NCBI RefSeq assembly: GCF_037646345.1
Contig: NZ_JBBEWR010000006.1
Coordinates: 203,971-267,970, forward strand
Source of the DNA: Ascidiimonas aurantiaca
Lineage (GTDB): Bacteria > Bacteroidota > Bacteroidia > Flavobacteriales > Flavobacteriaceae
DNA length: 64,000 bases
Direction: 5' to 3'
A model generated the notes under the pieces. It was given only the letters and a program-made list of their open reading frames with translations. It was not told where the DNA came from and searched no databases. Both the position numbers and the translations under genes were made by a program. Positions 53,737 through 61,080 of the stretch are shown piece by piece; the first letter of the stretch is position 1, and each line of letters starts with the position of its first letter.

Positions 53737-55083
53737 ATGTTACTGAAAGATGCAACGATATTAATTATAGATGATGATCAGGATGTATTAACGGCATTGC
53801 GGTTGCTTTTGAAACCACTGTCCAGGGAAGTAATTACCGAAAAAAATCCGAATAACATACATAGTTATATTAAAAGTAAACAATTTGATGTGGTTATTTT
53901 GGATATGAATTTCAATGCACTGGTGAATACCGGTAATGAAGGTATTTTCTGGTTGAATACGATTAAAACACAAAAGCCTGATACTCCCGTTATCCTTATC
54001 ACGGCATATGCAGATATAGACCTCGCTATTAGAAGTCTGAAAGAAGGCGCTTCCGATTTTCTGGTCAAGCCCTGGAAAAACGACAAGGTCATAGATACCA
54101 TAGAGACGTTACTAAAACACAAAAAGTCTGAGACTCCGGCCCAGAGCTTACTCACCCAAAACAACAATATCATTATAGGGGAAAGTGACGCTATGAACAA
54201 TGTTTTCTTAAAACTCAGGAAGGTGGGGCCTACAGAAGCCAACGTTTTGATCTTAGGAGAGAACGGAACAGGAAAAGATTTAATAGCAAGGGCTATTCAC
54301 GATCACTCAAACCGGCGTGAACAACCCTTTGTAAAAGTAGATGTGGGGGCCCTTACCGAGTCTCTTTTTGAAAGCGAATTGTTTGGCTATAAAAAAGGAG
54401 CATTTACCGATGCACGTGAAGACCGTAAAGGGCGTTTTGAAGCTGCCAACGGGGGCACCTTGTTTTTAGATGAAATAGGGAACATTACCCTGGGGCAGCA
54501 GGTACGTTTGTTAACCGTATTACAAAACAGACAGGTAACACCACTGGGTTCTAATGTAGCAGTTCCTATAGATATTCGTCTTATCTGTGCCACTAACCTT
54601 GAGCCCAATGTGCTGGCAGATGAAAAGAGATTTCGAAAAGATCTTATATATCGTATCAATACAGTAGATATTACAGTGCCTCCTCTCCGCAACAGGGGTG
54701 CTGATATTACTTTATTATCCAGGCATTTTGTTTCTGTCTATGCCGACAAATACAACAAAGCACCTTTCACATTTGCTCCCGGTTTTATTAGCAAACTAAA
54801 AAAACACGATTTTCCGGGAAATGTAAGAGAACTTCAATACGTACTGGAACGTGCCGTGATCATGGCCGAAGGTACTGTTTTACAGGTAGAAGACCTCGTT
54901 TTTTCATCTATAGAGCGCTCTGTGGCTCCCACCACTCCCACTACCATGAATCTGGATGATCTGGAAAAAAATGCGATTCTCACCGTTCTTGAAAAAAATA
55001 AAGGAAATGTTTCCAAATCTGCCAAAGAACTTGGGATCACCCGGGCGGCACTGTACAGACGATTAGATAAATATGAATTATAG
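53737..55083 (+). CDS. NtrC-family sigma-54-dependent response regulator
   Basis: A 448-residue regulator from ATG 53737 (the in-frame upstream start at 53689 is rejected because the receiver begins at L-I-I-D-D-D). Receiver domain with phospho-acceptor D56; AAA+ domain with Walker A G-E-N-G-T-G-K-D (174-181), the sigma-54 contact loop as G-A-F-T-D-A (221-226; usually GAFTGA) and Walker B G-G-T-L-F-L-D-E-I; C-terminal Fis-type helix-turn-helix (G-N-V-S-K-S-A-K-E-L-G-I-T). The kinase gene overlaps by 11 bp. The divergent efflux operon is the obvious target. Confidence 0.94.
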   Translation: MLLKDATILIIDDDQDVLTALRLLLKPLSREVITEKNPNNIHSYIKSKQFDVVILDMNFNALVNTGNEGIFWLNTIKTQKPDTPVILITAYADIDLAIRSLKEGASDFLVKPWKNDKVIDTIETLLKHKKSETPAQSLLTQNNNIIIGESDAMNNVFLKLRKVGPTEANVLILGENGTGKDLIARAIHDHSNRREQPFVKVDVGALTESLFESELFGYKKGAFTDAREDRKGRFEAANGGTLFLDEIGNITLGQQVRLLTVLQNRQVTPLGSNVAVPIDIRLICATNLEPNVLADEKRFRKDLIYRINTVDITVPPLRNRGADITLLSRHFVSVYADKYNKAPFTFAPGFISKLKKHDFPGNVRELQYVLERAVIMAEGTVLQVEDLVFSSIERSVAPTTPTTMNLDDLEKNAILTVLEKNKGNVSKSAKELGITRAALYRRLDKYEL

Positions 55084-56425
55084 AGGGTATATTTTCAGGC
55101 TTTTTTTGAAGATACTGGTTTTAACCGGAGTGTTACTTGCTCTGGTATATGCTATCTATATTCAAAATACAATATACATAGCCCTGAGCATTTTTGGGCT
55201 CTTGTATCTTCTGTTCAATATTTACAGTTTTGTAAAACGTCGTTTTGTGGCCATAGACGATTTTTTTGAGGCAGTTAAGTACCGCGATTTCTCAAGATGG
55301 TTTCCCGAAGACAGAGGCCCGAAAGATATCAGGTTCTTGTACACCGGGTTTAACGAAATAAATCGTACCATTAAAGAGATCAACTCAAAAAATGAGGCAC
55401 AATACGTTTATCTCCAAAAAATACTCGAAATGGTAGATGTGGGGATCATAGCCTATAACCTGGAAACCGGTGATGTGCTCTGGAGCAATGACTCTTTTAG
55501 GGAGATTATAGATTTTCCATCGTTTAAAAACATTCGGTTTGTAAAAAAGAGAAGAGCAGAATTATATAATACCATTTTTGAAACCTATCACAAAGAACCC
55601 GGCTCAGTTAATATAGCTTTACAGAACGAAGAAATAAAAGTACTCATATCAGATACCGTTTTTCAGGTAAATGATGAGGCTTTTAAACTAATTGCCTTAC
55701 ATAATATAGACGATACCTTAAATAAGAACGAATCAGAAGCCTGGAAAAAATTACTAAGTGTTATGACGCACGAGATCATGAACTCCATAGCGCCCATAGC
55801 ATCACTTGCCGATACGTTACAAGATCATATACAACTTAATTTAGATCATCCAAACACTCACCAACTGGACACAGAAGATCTCAATGCAGGTATAAAAACC
55901 ATTAAGAACCGGAGTAACGGGCTGCTTAAATTTGCCAGGACCTATCGCAGTTTAAGCAAAGTAACAGAACTCACCTTACAGACCGTTAGAGTAGAAGAGC
56001 TTTTCCAAAATATTCAATTACTCATGGAACCTTCTATGAAATCTAAAAATATAGACATTCAGTTTACGGTTTCTCCCAAAAGGCTGGAATTGGAAGTAGA
56101 TATCCATTTAATTGAACAGGTGCTTATAAATCTTATTCTAAATGCCAAAGATGCGTGTAAACACAGAGAAGATGCGCAAATAAAAGTTCAGGCATCACTC
56201 ACCCCCAACAGAAATACCATTGTAAAAGTATATGATAATGGCTCGGGTATTCCCAAAGAAATTATAGAAAACATTTTTATTCCTTTTTTTACCAGCAAGT
56301 CAACAGGAAGTGGTATTGGTTTAAGCCTTTGTAAGCAGATTATGCTTTTGCATAAAGGCAAGATCCTGGTAAAGAGTGAAGAAGGTCAGGGTACCGTTTT
56401 TAGTCTGGTGTTTAACCGTTCTTAA
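55073..56425 (+). CDS. NtrB-like sensor histidine kinase
   Basis: A 450-residue kinase: two N-terminal membrane helices (about 10-30 and 34-54) with almost no periplasmic loop, a HAMP-like linker, a PAS domain (about 112-215), the phospho-acceptor H233 in M-T-H-E-I-M-N-S, and an HATPase domain (N-L-I-L-N-A-K-D-A, D-N-G-S-G-I-P, G-S-G-I-G-L-S). The tiny loop suggests sensing in or below the membrane. It is cotranscribed with the NtrC-type regulator. Confidence 0.94.
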   Translation: MNYRGYIFRLFLKILVLTGVLLALVYAIYIQNTIYIALSIFGLLYLLFNIYSFVKRRFVAIDDFFEAVKYRDFSRWFPEDRGPKDIRFLYTGFNEINRTIKEINSKNEAQYVYLQKILEMVDVGIIAYNLETGDVLWSNDSFREIIDFPSFKNIRFVKKRRAELYNTIFETYHKEPGSVNIALQNEEIKVLISDTVFQVNDEAFKLIALHNIDDTLNKNESEAWKKLLSVMTHEIMNSIAPIASLADTLQDHIQLNLDHPNTHQLDTEDLNAGIKTIKNRSNGLLKFARTYRSLSKVTELTLQTVRVEELFQNIQLLMEPSMKSKNIDIQFTVSPKRLELEVDIHLIEQVLINLILNAKDACKHREDAQIKVQASLTPNRNTIVKVYDNGSGIPKEIIENIFIPFFTSKSTGSGIGLSLCKQIMLLHKGKILVKSEEGQGTVFSLVFNRS

Positions 56426-56608
56426 GTGTAGGCAAGAATGTTTACCTGGTAATTATAAAGGTGAATAACATACTGCTAAGATACCTTTTAGTTAAAGAAA
56501 AGTGCAACGGGAAGCACAAATTTGTAGTAGTATAAAGCGTTCCGGGAAAAGAGAATTTCCAAAGGCCATCTGTAAAGTAAAGTATTCATTTTTGGTTTTT
56601 CATACAAC

Positions 56609-56635
56609 AAAAAACCCCGGTTGTCAACCCGGGGT
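56609..56635 (-). terminator. Rho-independent terminator, minus strand
   Basis: On the minus strand, ACCCCGG (56635-56629) pairs with CCGGGGT (56620-56614) and is followed by six T. It ends the 119-residue accessory gene and separates it from the kinase gene. The rest of 56426-56712 shows no gene. Confidence 0.8.
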
Positions 56636-56712
56636 ATCCCAAACCAAATTAACCCATTAAAATAGAAGGTTTAAGAATAAGAGTAGGGGGTGTTTCCTGA
56701 TAAATATTCGGA

Positions 56713-57072
56713 TTACGCTTTGTCGTTTTCATCCGATTGTTGGTTTTTGGTGGCAGACGAACCGGAGCCGAGCCCTTTCAAAATAGCTTCGTTAGAATCT
56801 GTTTTTTTTGGTGTTAGAAGGCCCAGAGCACGATGTTTTTCTTTTTCCCAATTTTCAAGGTGTTTTTTACGCTCTTTATATACCTGTAAGATAGCCCATT
56901 CAATAGCTTCATTATGATACCTGCCATTAAATACGTGACTTATCATTTTATCACTATACTCACTTTCTTTTTGAGTAAACATGCCCTTTGCTTTTAGCCG
57001 TTTTTTAACATCTTTTATATAGTCTCCTTTTAAGACTTTTTTTAATACTTTTCTTTGTTCGGGTGAGATCAT
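56713..57072 (-). CDS. Small basic accessory protein, divergent from a CI-like repressor
   Basis: A 119-residue, strongly basic, helical protein without signal peptide. The N-terminal half (D-Y-I-K-D-V-K-K-R-L-K-A-K-G, then K-M-I-S-H-V-F-N-G-R) looks like a helix-turn-helix DNA-binding region; the C-terminus is Ser/Asn-rich and disordered. I recall similar small proteins in flavobacterial genomes but no defined function. It is transcribed divergently from a CI-type repressor across a palindrome-rich region, like the two arms of a phage switch. Confidence 0.65.
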   Translation of the reverse strand: MISPEQRKVLKKVLKGDYIKDVKKRLKAKGMFTQKESEYSDKMISHVFNGRYHNEAIEWAILQVYKERKKHLENWEKEKHRALGLLTPKKTDSNEAILKGLGSGSSATKNQQSDENDKA

Positions 57073-57095
57073 ATTTTACAGATTTTAGATTAAAG

Positions 57096-57173
57096 TATTT
57101 GCAAAGTGCAAATAATCTTGGCAAAGTTTGTAACTTTGTAATACAAATATACTCAATTTGAGAATTTAAACAA
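57096..57173. promoter_or_regulatory. Palindrome cluster and minus-strand promoter between divergent regulators
   Basis: Four palindromes are packed in 67 bp: TATTTGCA-AAG-TGCAAATA (57096-57114), CAAAGT-TTGTA-ACTTTG (57122-57138), TTTGTA-A-TACAAA (57135-57147) and CTCAA-T-TTGAG (57152-57162). On the minus strand a TTG (57173-57171) and TATATTTG (57151-57144), 19 bp apart, form a good promoter for the 119-residue gene. The first palindrome lies downstream of it, where a repressor would block transcription. One more TGCAAATA half-site is at 57190-57197. Confidence 0.6.
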
Positions 57174-57181
57174 ATAATTAT

Positions 57182-57580
57182 ATGCAAAATGCAAATAAAA
57201 TTATCGAAAAGCTTAAAAATGTTTTCAATTTGAGTACGGATGTAGAACTCGCCGGCCTCCTTAAAATTAGCCCTACTACTTTATCTACATGGAAATCAAG
57301 AAACTCTGTTGATTATAAATTAATTATAACCTTATGTGAGGAGAATGATATTGATCTTAATCAATTGTTACTAGGAAAGAAAATAGGCCAATCTCATGAA
57401 TCAGAGCCATTTAATAAGCTCTTGGACATTGTTACTGATGAAGTAGAAAAAAGGATAGTTGTTAAACTGGAAGAAATAAGAATTACAAATGAACTGATTT
57501 TTGATCTTTTAGACAAAGAACATTTGAAACGCAAGATTGAAAAGGCCAAAACAAAATCTGATACTAAAAAGGAGCCCTAA
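57182..57580 (+). CDS. CI-like phage repressor (helix-turn-helix)
   Basis: A 132-residue protein with an N-terminal bacteriophage CI repressor-type helix-turn-helix (about 5-65: L-S-T-D-V-E-L-A-G-L-L-K-I-S-P-T-T-L-S-T-W-K-S-R). The rest is a charged helical, probably dimerising region (about 80-125). There is no peptidase domain, so it would not self-cleave like lambda CI. It likely binds the palindromes in its divergent control region. No integrase or structural phage genes are nearby. Confidence 0.78.
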   Translation: MQNANKIIEKLKNVFNLSTDVELAGLLKISPTTLSTWKSRNSVDYKLIITLCEENDIDLNQLLLGKKIGQSHESEPFNKLLDIVTDEVEKRIVVKLEEIRITNELIFDLLDKEHLKRKIEKAKTKSDTKKEP

Positions 57581-57774
57581 GAAAACCCTAAAATGTAATT
57601 TTCCAGTATTTCAGATATTTCTTTTGTTTCCATCTCTTTTACTATTTTATTAAAGTCTTCTTCTATGGTCTCAATAAGTTTCTCATATATCTCATCACTT
57701 ATACCGCCAGAAGAATATAATTCATTTGCTGTATGGAGCAAAATATGTAGGTGAATAAATTTACTCTTACGCAT
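57577..57774 (-). CDS. Hypothetical 65-residue helical protein
   Basis: A small, acidic, all-helical protein with no signal peptide or membrane segment (N-terminal F-I-H-L-H-I-L-L-H-T-A-N-E-L-Y). It starts one base after the stop of the membrane-protein gene, so the two are translationally coupled. Its 3' end overlaps the repressor gene tail to tail by 4 bp. Function unknown. Confidence 0.6.
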   Translation of the reverse strand: MRKSKFIHLHILLHTANELYSSGGISDEIYEKLIETIEEDFNKIVKEMETKEISEILENYILGFS

Positions 57775-57775
57775 T

Positions 57776-58291
57776 TTATTTATTGTATTTCTGATTAATC
57801 TGATTCTTAATTTTAGAAATTTTACGTCTAAACATATAGTACAGCAGTTCTTTTATCCCGTGAAAGACCAGCACTATAAGGATAAAAGTACCTAATGAAT
57901 AAAATGTTATATAATGGTTATCAACTATTTGGTAATCAAATAATATAAAGTAAAGCTGTAGAATATAACAGTAAACGGGAATGAGGTATGAAAAGTAATA
58001 AGGTCTAAGAATACTTCCTAAAATTATTAATAAAGGTGAAATAGTTTGTGCTAAAATCCATAAAAACCCCGTAAAATTAAGACCGGTTTCATGAAATTTG
58101 TTTGGTATTAAAAACTCGATATTATAGTACTCAAAAACCTTATCAAGATATAGTACCAATCCTGATAAGGTAATAAAAATAGAACCAATAATTCTTGATG
58201 TTATACCGGAACGAGAATTACTTTCTTCAACCTCCTCCCCCTCCAGTACCAGGTCTTTTAATTTCTGATAAATCGACTGCTTGATTTTCAT
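57776..58291 (-). CDS. Hypothetical four-helix membrane protein
   Basis: A 171-residue protein from ATG 58291. A short charged cytoplasmic N-terminus (to about 30) is followed by four hydrophobic segments (about 32-50, 70-92, 98-120 and 126-152) and a very basic tail (R-R-K-I-S-K-I-K-N-Q). The frame is open upstream to 58345 but without a signal, so 58291 is preferred. Its first 65 bases overlap the small lipoprotein gene in another frame. No family recognised. Confidence 0.62.
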   Translation of the reverse strand: MKIKQSIYQKLKDLVLEGEEVEESNSRSGITSRIIGSIFITLSGLVLYLDKVFEYYNIEFLIPNKFHETGLNFTGFLWILAQTISPLLIILGSILRPYYFSYLIPVYCYILQLYFILFDYQIVDNHYITFYSLGTFILIVLVFHGIKELLYYMFRRKISKIKNQINQKYNK

Positions 58292-58385
58292 ACAAACTTT
58301 CAGTTTCACTTTGGGTGTTAGCCTCGCAGGCAAACAATAATGCACAACACGTCAGGAGAACCCCTGTTTTACAAATAGATTTCAT
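58227..58385 (-). CDS. Small lipoprotein (52 residues) with Gly-rich tail, overlapping the membrane-protein gene
   Basis: The minus-strand frame from ATG 58385 to TGA 58227 encodes 52 residues: M-K-S-I-C-K-T-G, a hydrophobic core, a lipobox L-F-A-C (Cys 20), an acidic mature part, then E-I-K-R-P-G-T and five Gly at the end. This is a complete lipoprotein precursor. The Gly codons (GGA-GGG-GGA-GGA-GGT) form a purine-rich run within the overlap. Its 3' 65 bases overlap the membrane-protein start in a different frame, so both are probably translated from one message. Function unknown. Confidence 0.6.
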   Translation of the reverse strand: MKSICKTGVLLTCCALLFACEANTQSETESLYENQAVDLSEIKRPGTGGGGG

Positions 58386-59121
58386 ACTAGATAATTATAA
58401 GTTAATAATTACCATAAATGTACGAACTATGTTATATAAATCAGTGAGTTAACACTATTTCCAGCCATGGAAGAGCCATAGGTTCTCACATAATTTAATC
58501 GGTAATAATAATTTGAAAAAATTATCTTACTTTAAGATATCAAAATTATATATAAATTCTAATATTTATACTTACAATTATAAAAAAATCTCTTAGTAAT
58601 TTACATATCAACAAGAGTCTTAAAATAGATAATTGCTAGTATTTTAATAGAAGCTGTTGAAATAGAAACCAATACACAGAAAAAAGGAATCCAGGAGCTG
58701 ATATCTATATGGCTTTAACAAAAGCTGTTTATCTAGTAATATTCTAGTAAACTATTGAAATTCAGAATTTTACTAGAAAATATAAAAGGAAGAACAATAC
58801 TTATATTACGGTAAAAAAGTACTTTTCACCGTGTATTTTGAATATACGCCCTGGATCTTTTTTAGTTAAGCAGAAATATTTCCAGGAAAGCGACAAAAAA
58901 AATGTATCAAAATGGCATGCTAAACTGCTTATTTTGTGTGACTTCTAGTTATTTGCTCACTAATAATAGTAAGAAAATCTAACAATTTAGAACAGAAATT
59001 ATTTTGGCGGTATCATTCTTATTTTTCAATTTTGGAAAAAGATACCAGCATGTTCGAGCAAATTAGTATCAGGAGAAACCAAAAATCCTTAAAAGAGTAA
59101 GAAAAATATAAAAAATCAGAC
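58386..59121. other. AT-rich stretch with no intact gene
   Basis: About 740 bp of visibly AT-rich DNA with stops in all frames. It contains one copy of a 93-bp repeat (58760-58852), a doubled TCTAGTAA (58732-58739, 58743-58750) and scraps of open frame that read like degraded coding sequence. It marks the boundary between the regulator micro-operon and the downstream cassette. Confidence 0.6.
58760..58852 (+). repeat. 93-bp diverged direct repeat, copy A
   Basis: Aligns without gaps to 63850-63942 with about 74 of 93 bases identical by hand count. In the aligned frame it reads I-Q-N-F-T-R-K-Y-K-R-K-N and continues to F-S-P-C-I-L, but a stop lies four codons upstream, so it is a remnant. Confidence 0.75.
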
Positions 59122-59196
59122 ATGGAATCTTTAAGTAACTTAAGAAAAAAAGAAATAAAAAGAGAAGTCGCCAGTGTTTATGAAGCTGCAAATTAA
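59122..59196 (+). CDS. Possible 24-residue peptide ORF
   Basis: ATG 59122 to TAA 59196 encodes 24 residues, charged and helical (N-L-R-K-K-E-I-K-R-E-V-A-S-V-Y). It ends six bases before the small membrane-protein gene and may be a leader peptide, a tiny gene or chance. No motif supports a function. Confidence 0.25.
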   Translation: MESLSNLRKKEIKREVASVYEAAN

Positions 59197-59202
59197 ATAG
59201 CT

Positions 59203-59403
59203 ATGGGGAAAAAGCAGTTAGGCAGATTCCTTTTAATCTCTATGGGGTCAATTTGTATTGGGTTATTTCTTGTGCAATTTTTTCTTTATGACTTTTCTTA
59301 TTTAACTACGAGAAGGGCAATAATTTCTAATGGTAGCATATTAATTATTGGAATATCCAGTATAGCTAGCGGTCTTTTAATTAAAGTTAGTAAGCAGCGA
59401 TAA
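59203..59403 (+). CDS. Hypothetical 66-residue membrane protein
   Basis: Two hydrophobic helices (about 8-28 and 40-60) joined by a short loop (Y-D-F-S-Y-L-T-T-R-R), with basic ends (M-G-K-K-Q and K-V-S-K-Q-R). This hairpin topology is common to small inner-membrane proteins, including toxins and accessory subunits; nothing here decides between them. It is the first probable gene of the AT-rich cassette, 55 bp before the thioredoxin-like gene. Confidence 0.5.
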   Translation: MGKKQLGRFLLISMGSICIGLFLVQFFLYDFSYLTTRRAIISNGSILIIGISSIASGLLIKVSKQR

Positions 59404-59458
59404 AGGTAGGACTGTAATTTTAACTTACATTTATTTTAATGTGTAATTAAATATTTAT

Positions 59459-60016
59459 ATGATATTTAAGTGTTTAATTAATAGAAAAATAATATTGTTT
59501 TTCTGTTTCTTAAATCTGTATATATGTAATGGACAAGAAGCAGTAATGTCAAAAACAGAGCTTTTAGTAAGTGCAGAAGAGAAAGAAACTATACTAATAG
59601 GTATTACTAGTTTAAGTGAATTAAAAACAGCACCTTTTTCCAAATGGTATATACCTGAGTATGATAATTACAAACCAAAAAAAGATTTATTATTAGAGCA
59701 TATAAATTTATTGGATGATATAAAAATTACAGTTTTTTTAGGTACTTGGTGTAAAGATACGAGGCGCTTAGTACCAAGATTTTTTAAAATTTTAGATGCT
59801 CTTGATTATCCGGTTGAAAATGTAAGAATTATTGCATTAGATAGAAATAAGAATGTGCCGAGTAATATTGAAGATGATTTTCAAATTAAGAATGTACCAA
59901 CATTTATTTTTTATAAAAATGGAAAAGAATTAAACAGGATTGTTGAATACGCTGTAGATTCTTTGGAAGAGGATATGCTTAAAATAGTAACCAAGCAAAA
60001 ATATATACCGTATTAA
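59459..60016 (+). CDS. Exported monothiol thioredoxin-like protein
   Basis: A 185-residue protein with an N-terminal signal (about 8-25, ending N-G-Q) and a thioredoxin fold (about 85-180). The active site is G-T-W-C-K-D-T (C98; second Cys of W-C-x-x-C replaced), and the cis-Pro P147 is present in N-V-P-T-F. A monothiol site supports isomerase, glutathione-like or peptide-binding roles rather than disulfide oxidation. It lies 53 bp before a secreted cysteine-containing peptide gene, a likely substrate (inference). Confidence 0.8.
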   Translation: MIFKCLINRKIILFFCFLNLYICNGQEAVMSKTELLVSAEEKETILIGITSLSELKTAPFSKWYIPEYDNYKPKKDLLLEHINLLDDIKITVFLGTWCKDTRRLVPRFFKILDALDYPVENVRIIALDRNKNVPSNIEDDFQIKNVPTFIFYKNGKELNRIVEYAVDSLEEDMLKIVTKQKYIPY

Positions 60017-60069
60017 AGTTTGGTTTATAATTAGAAATGTAATTTTATTAACCTTTAAATATTTGTATT

Positions 60070-60267
60070 ATGAGAAAAGTTTTTATAGCTTTTGTTTTTT
60101 TGGGAGGTGTTTTATCTGCAAATGCAGCAAGTATCTCGTTGTTTAATTGTCATGCTGAGGCGTGCTTAGAAGTAGGTGCATGGGAAGATGCTGGTTTATT
60201 GCAAAGTCTTGCAGAGGCTGAAGCAGTTTATGATGGTGCTTATCAAGCTTGTATTAATGGTAATTAA
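60070..60267 (+). CDS. Small secreted acidic cysteine-containing peptide
   Basis: A 65-residue precursor: classic Sec signal peptide (1-19, cleavage at A-N-A) and a mature part of about 46 residues with three Cys (27, 32, 61), one Trp (38), seven acidic residues and no Lys or Arg at all. It resembles secreted structural or signalling peptides more than a leftover fragment, because the signal and composition are intact. It is followed by a strong hairpin and then the GLPGLI gene. I know of similar peptides beside GLPGLI genes in flavobacteria only vaguely. Function unknown. Confidence 0.72.
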   Translation: MRKVFIAFVFLGGVLSANAASISLFNCHAEACLEVGAWEDAGLLQSLAEAEAVYDGAYQACINGN

Positions 60268-60284
60268 TTTTGAAATTATCTTTA

Positions 60285-60313
60285 AAAGCAGAGAGTTAAA
60301 AGCTCTCTGCTTT
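60285..60313 (+). terminator. Hairpin between the peptide and GLPGLI genes
   Basis: A perfect 11-bp stem (60285-60295 with 60303-60313) with a 7-base loop. No T-run follows, so it may be a leaky terminator or a 3' stabiliser that keeps the upstream peptide message abundant relative to the downstream genes. Confidence 0.6.
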
Positions 60314-60342
60314 ACACCTAATGAATCAAAATCATAAAAGTG

Positions 60343-61044
60343 ATGAATAAAAAAAGTTTTTTTATAGTATTAATTTTATTTAATGTTATTACAAGTTTTT
60401 CACAAAGTGGAATAGTAAGCTATAGTACACAACAATATATTACTGAGAATTTAAATACCGAAAATGATAGAGTAAAGAAAATTGCAGATGAATTGGAATT
60501 AATGACATTTACTTTGACTTATAATAAAGAAGGATCTTATTATAAAAAAGAAAAGAACTTGCCTAAACATAGCGAGTATTATGCAAGAATAGCAAGGGTT
60601 TTATCTGGATCCATAGAAGATTCATTTCAGTTTTTAAAAACAAAAGAATCTTTTCAAAATGTTACAATAGCAAATATAACTTATCAGGTTGATTATAGTT
60701 ATAAGATGAAAGGCTGGAAATTAACCGAAGAATCCAAAAAAATAGATAATTATACGTGTTATAAGGCAATCTTAGTAGAATATAATGATCGAAATGAAAC
60801 TTATTTTGAAACTGTTGCATGGTATGCACCAGAGATACCTGTACCTTATGGCCCTTCAGGTTATGGCGGCTTACCAGGACTTATTTTACAATTGCAATAT
60901 AATGCTACTCTACATACTGTAGATAAAATTACTTTCAACCCTAAAAATGGAGTTAAAGTTCCTTTCATGAAAGAAGGAGAGAAAATTGATGTAAAAAAAA
61001 TGGTTTATTATATGCGTAAAGCACGTAAAGTCACTGAAGATTAG
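60343..61044 (+). CDS. GLPGLI family protein
   Basis: A 233-residue exported protein of the Bacteroidota-specific GLPGLI family (signal peptide 1-20, ending S-F-S; the namesake motif G-L-P-G-L-I at 176-181 after Y-G). ATG 60343 is used; the preceding in-frame GTG is rejected. The family is predicted periplasmic and of unknown function, often next to a TonB-dependent-receptor-like protein, as here (37 bp downstream). Confidence 0.92.
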   Translation: MNKKSFFIVLILFNVITSFSQSGIVSYSTQQYITENLNTENDRVKKIADELELMTFTLTYNKEGSYYKKEKNLPKHSEYYARIARVLSGSIEDSFQFLKTKESFQNVTIANITYQVDYSYKMKGWKLTEESKKIDNYTCYKAILVEYNDRNETYFETVAWYAPEIPVPYGPSGYGGLPGLILQLQYNATLHTVDKITFNPKNGVKVPFMKEGEKIDVKKMVYYMRKARKVTED

Positions 61045-61080
61045 ATAGTAATCAAGTGGTCTAATCTAATTATTGGCTAA

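Noticed and set aside
56713..58385. A prophage or integrative element
   Set aside because: Only a repressor-like pair is present; no integrase, structural, replication or lysis genes and no attachment-site duplication at a tRNA were seen.
58902..59093. Very short frames (ATG near 58902 and 59050)
   Set aside because: 16-26 codons each, no signal peptide, motif or leader, inside a stop-rich AT-rich stretch.
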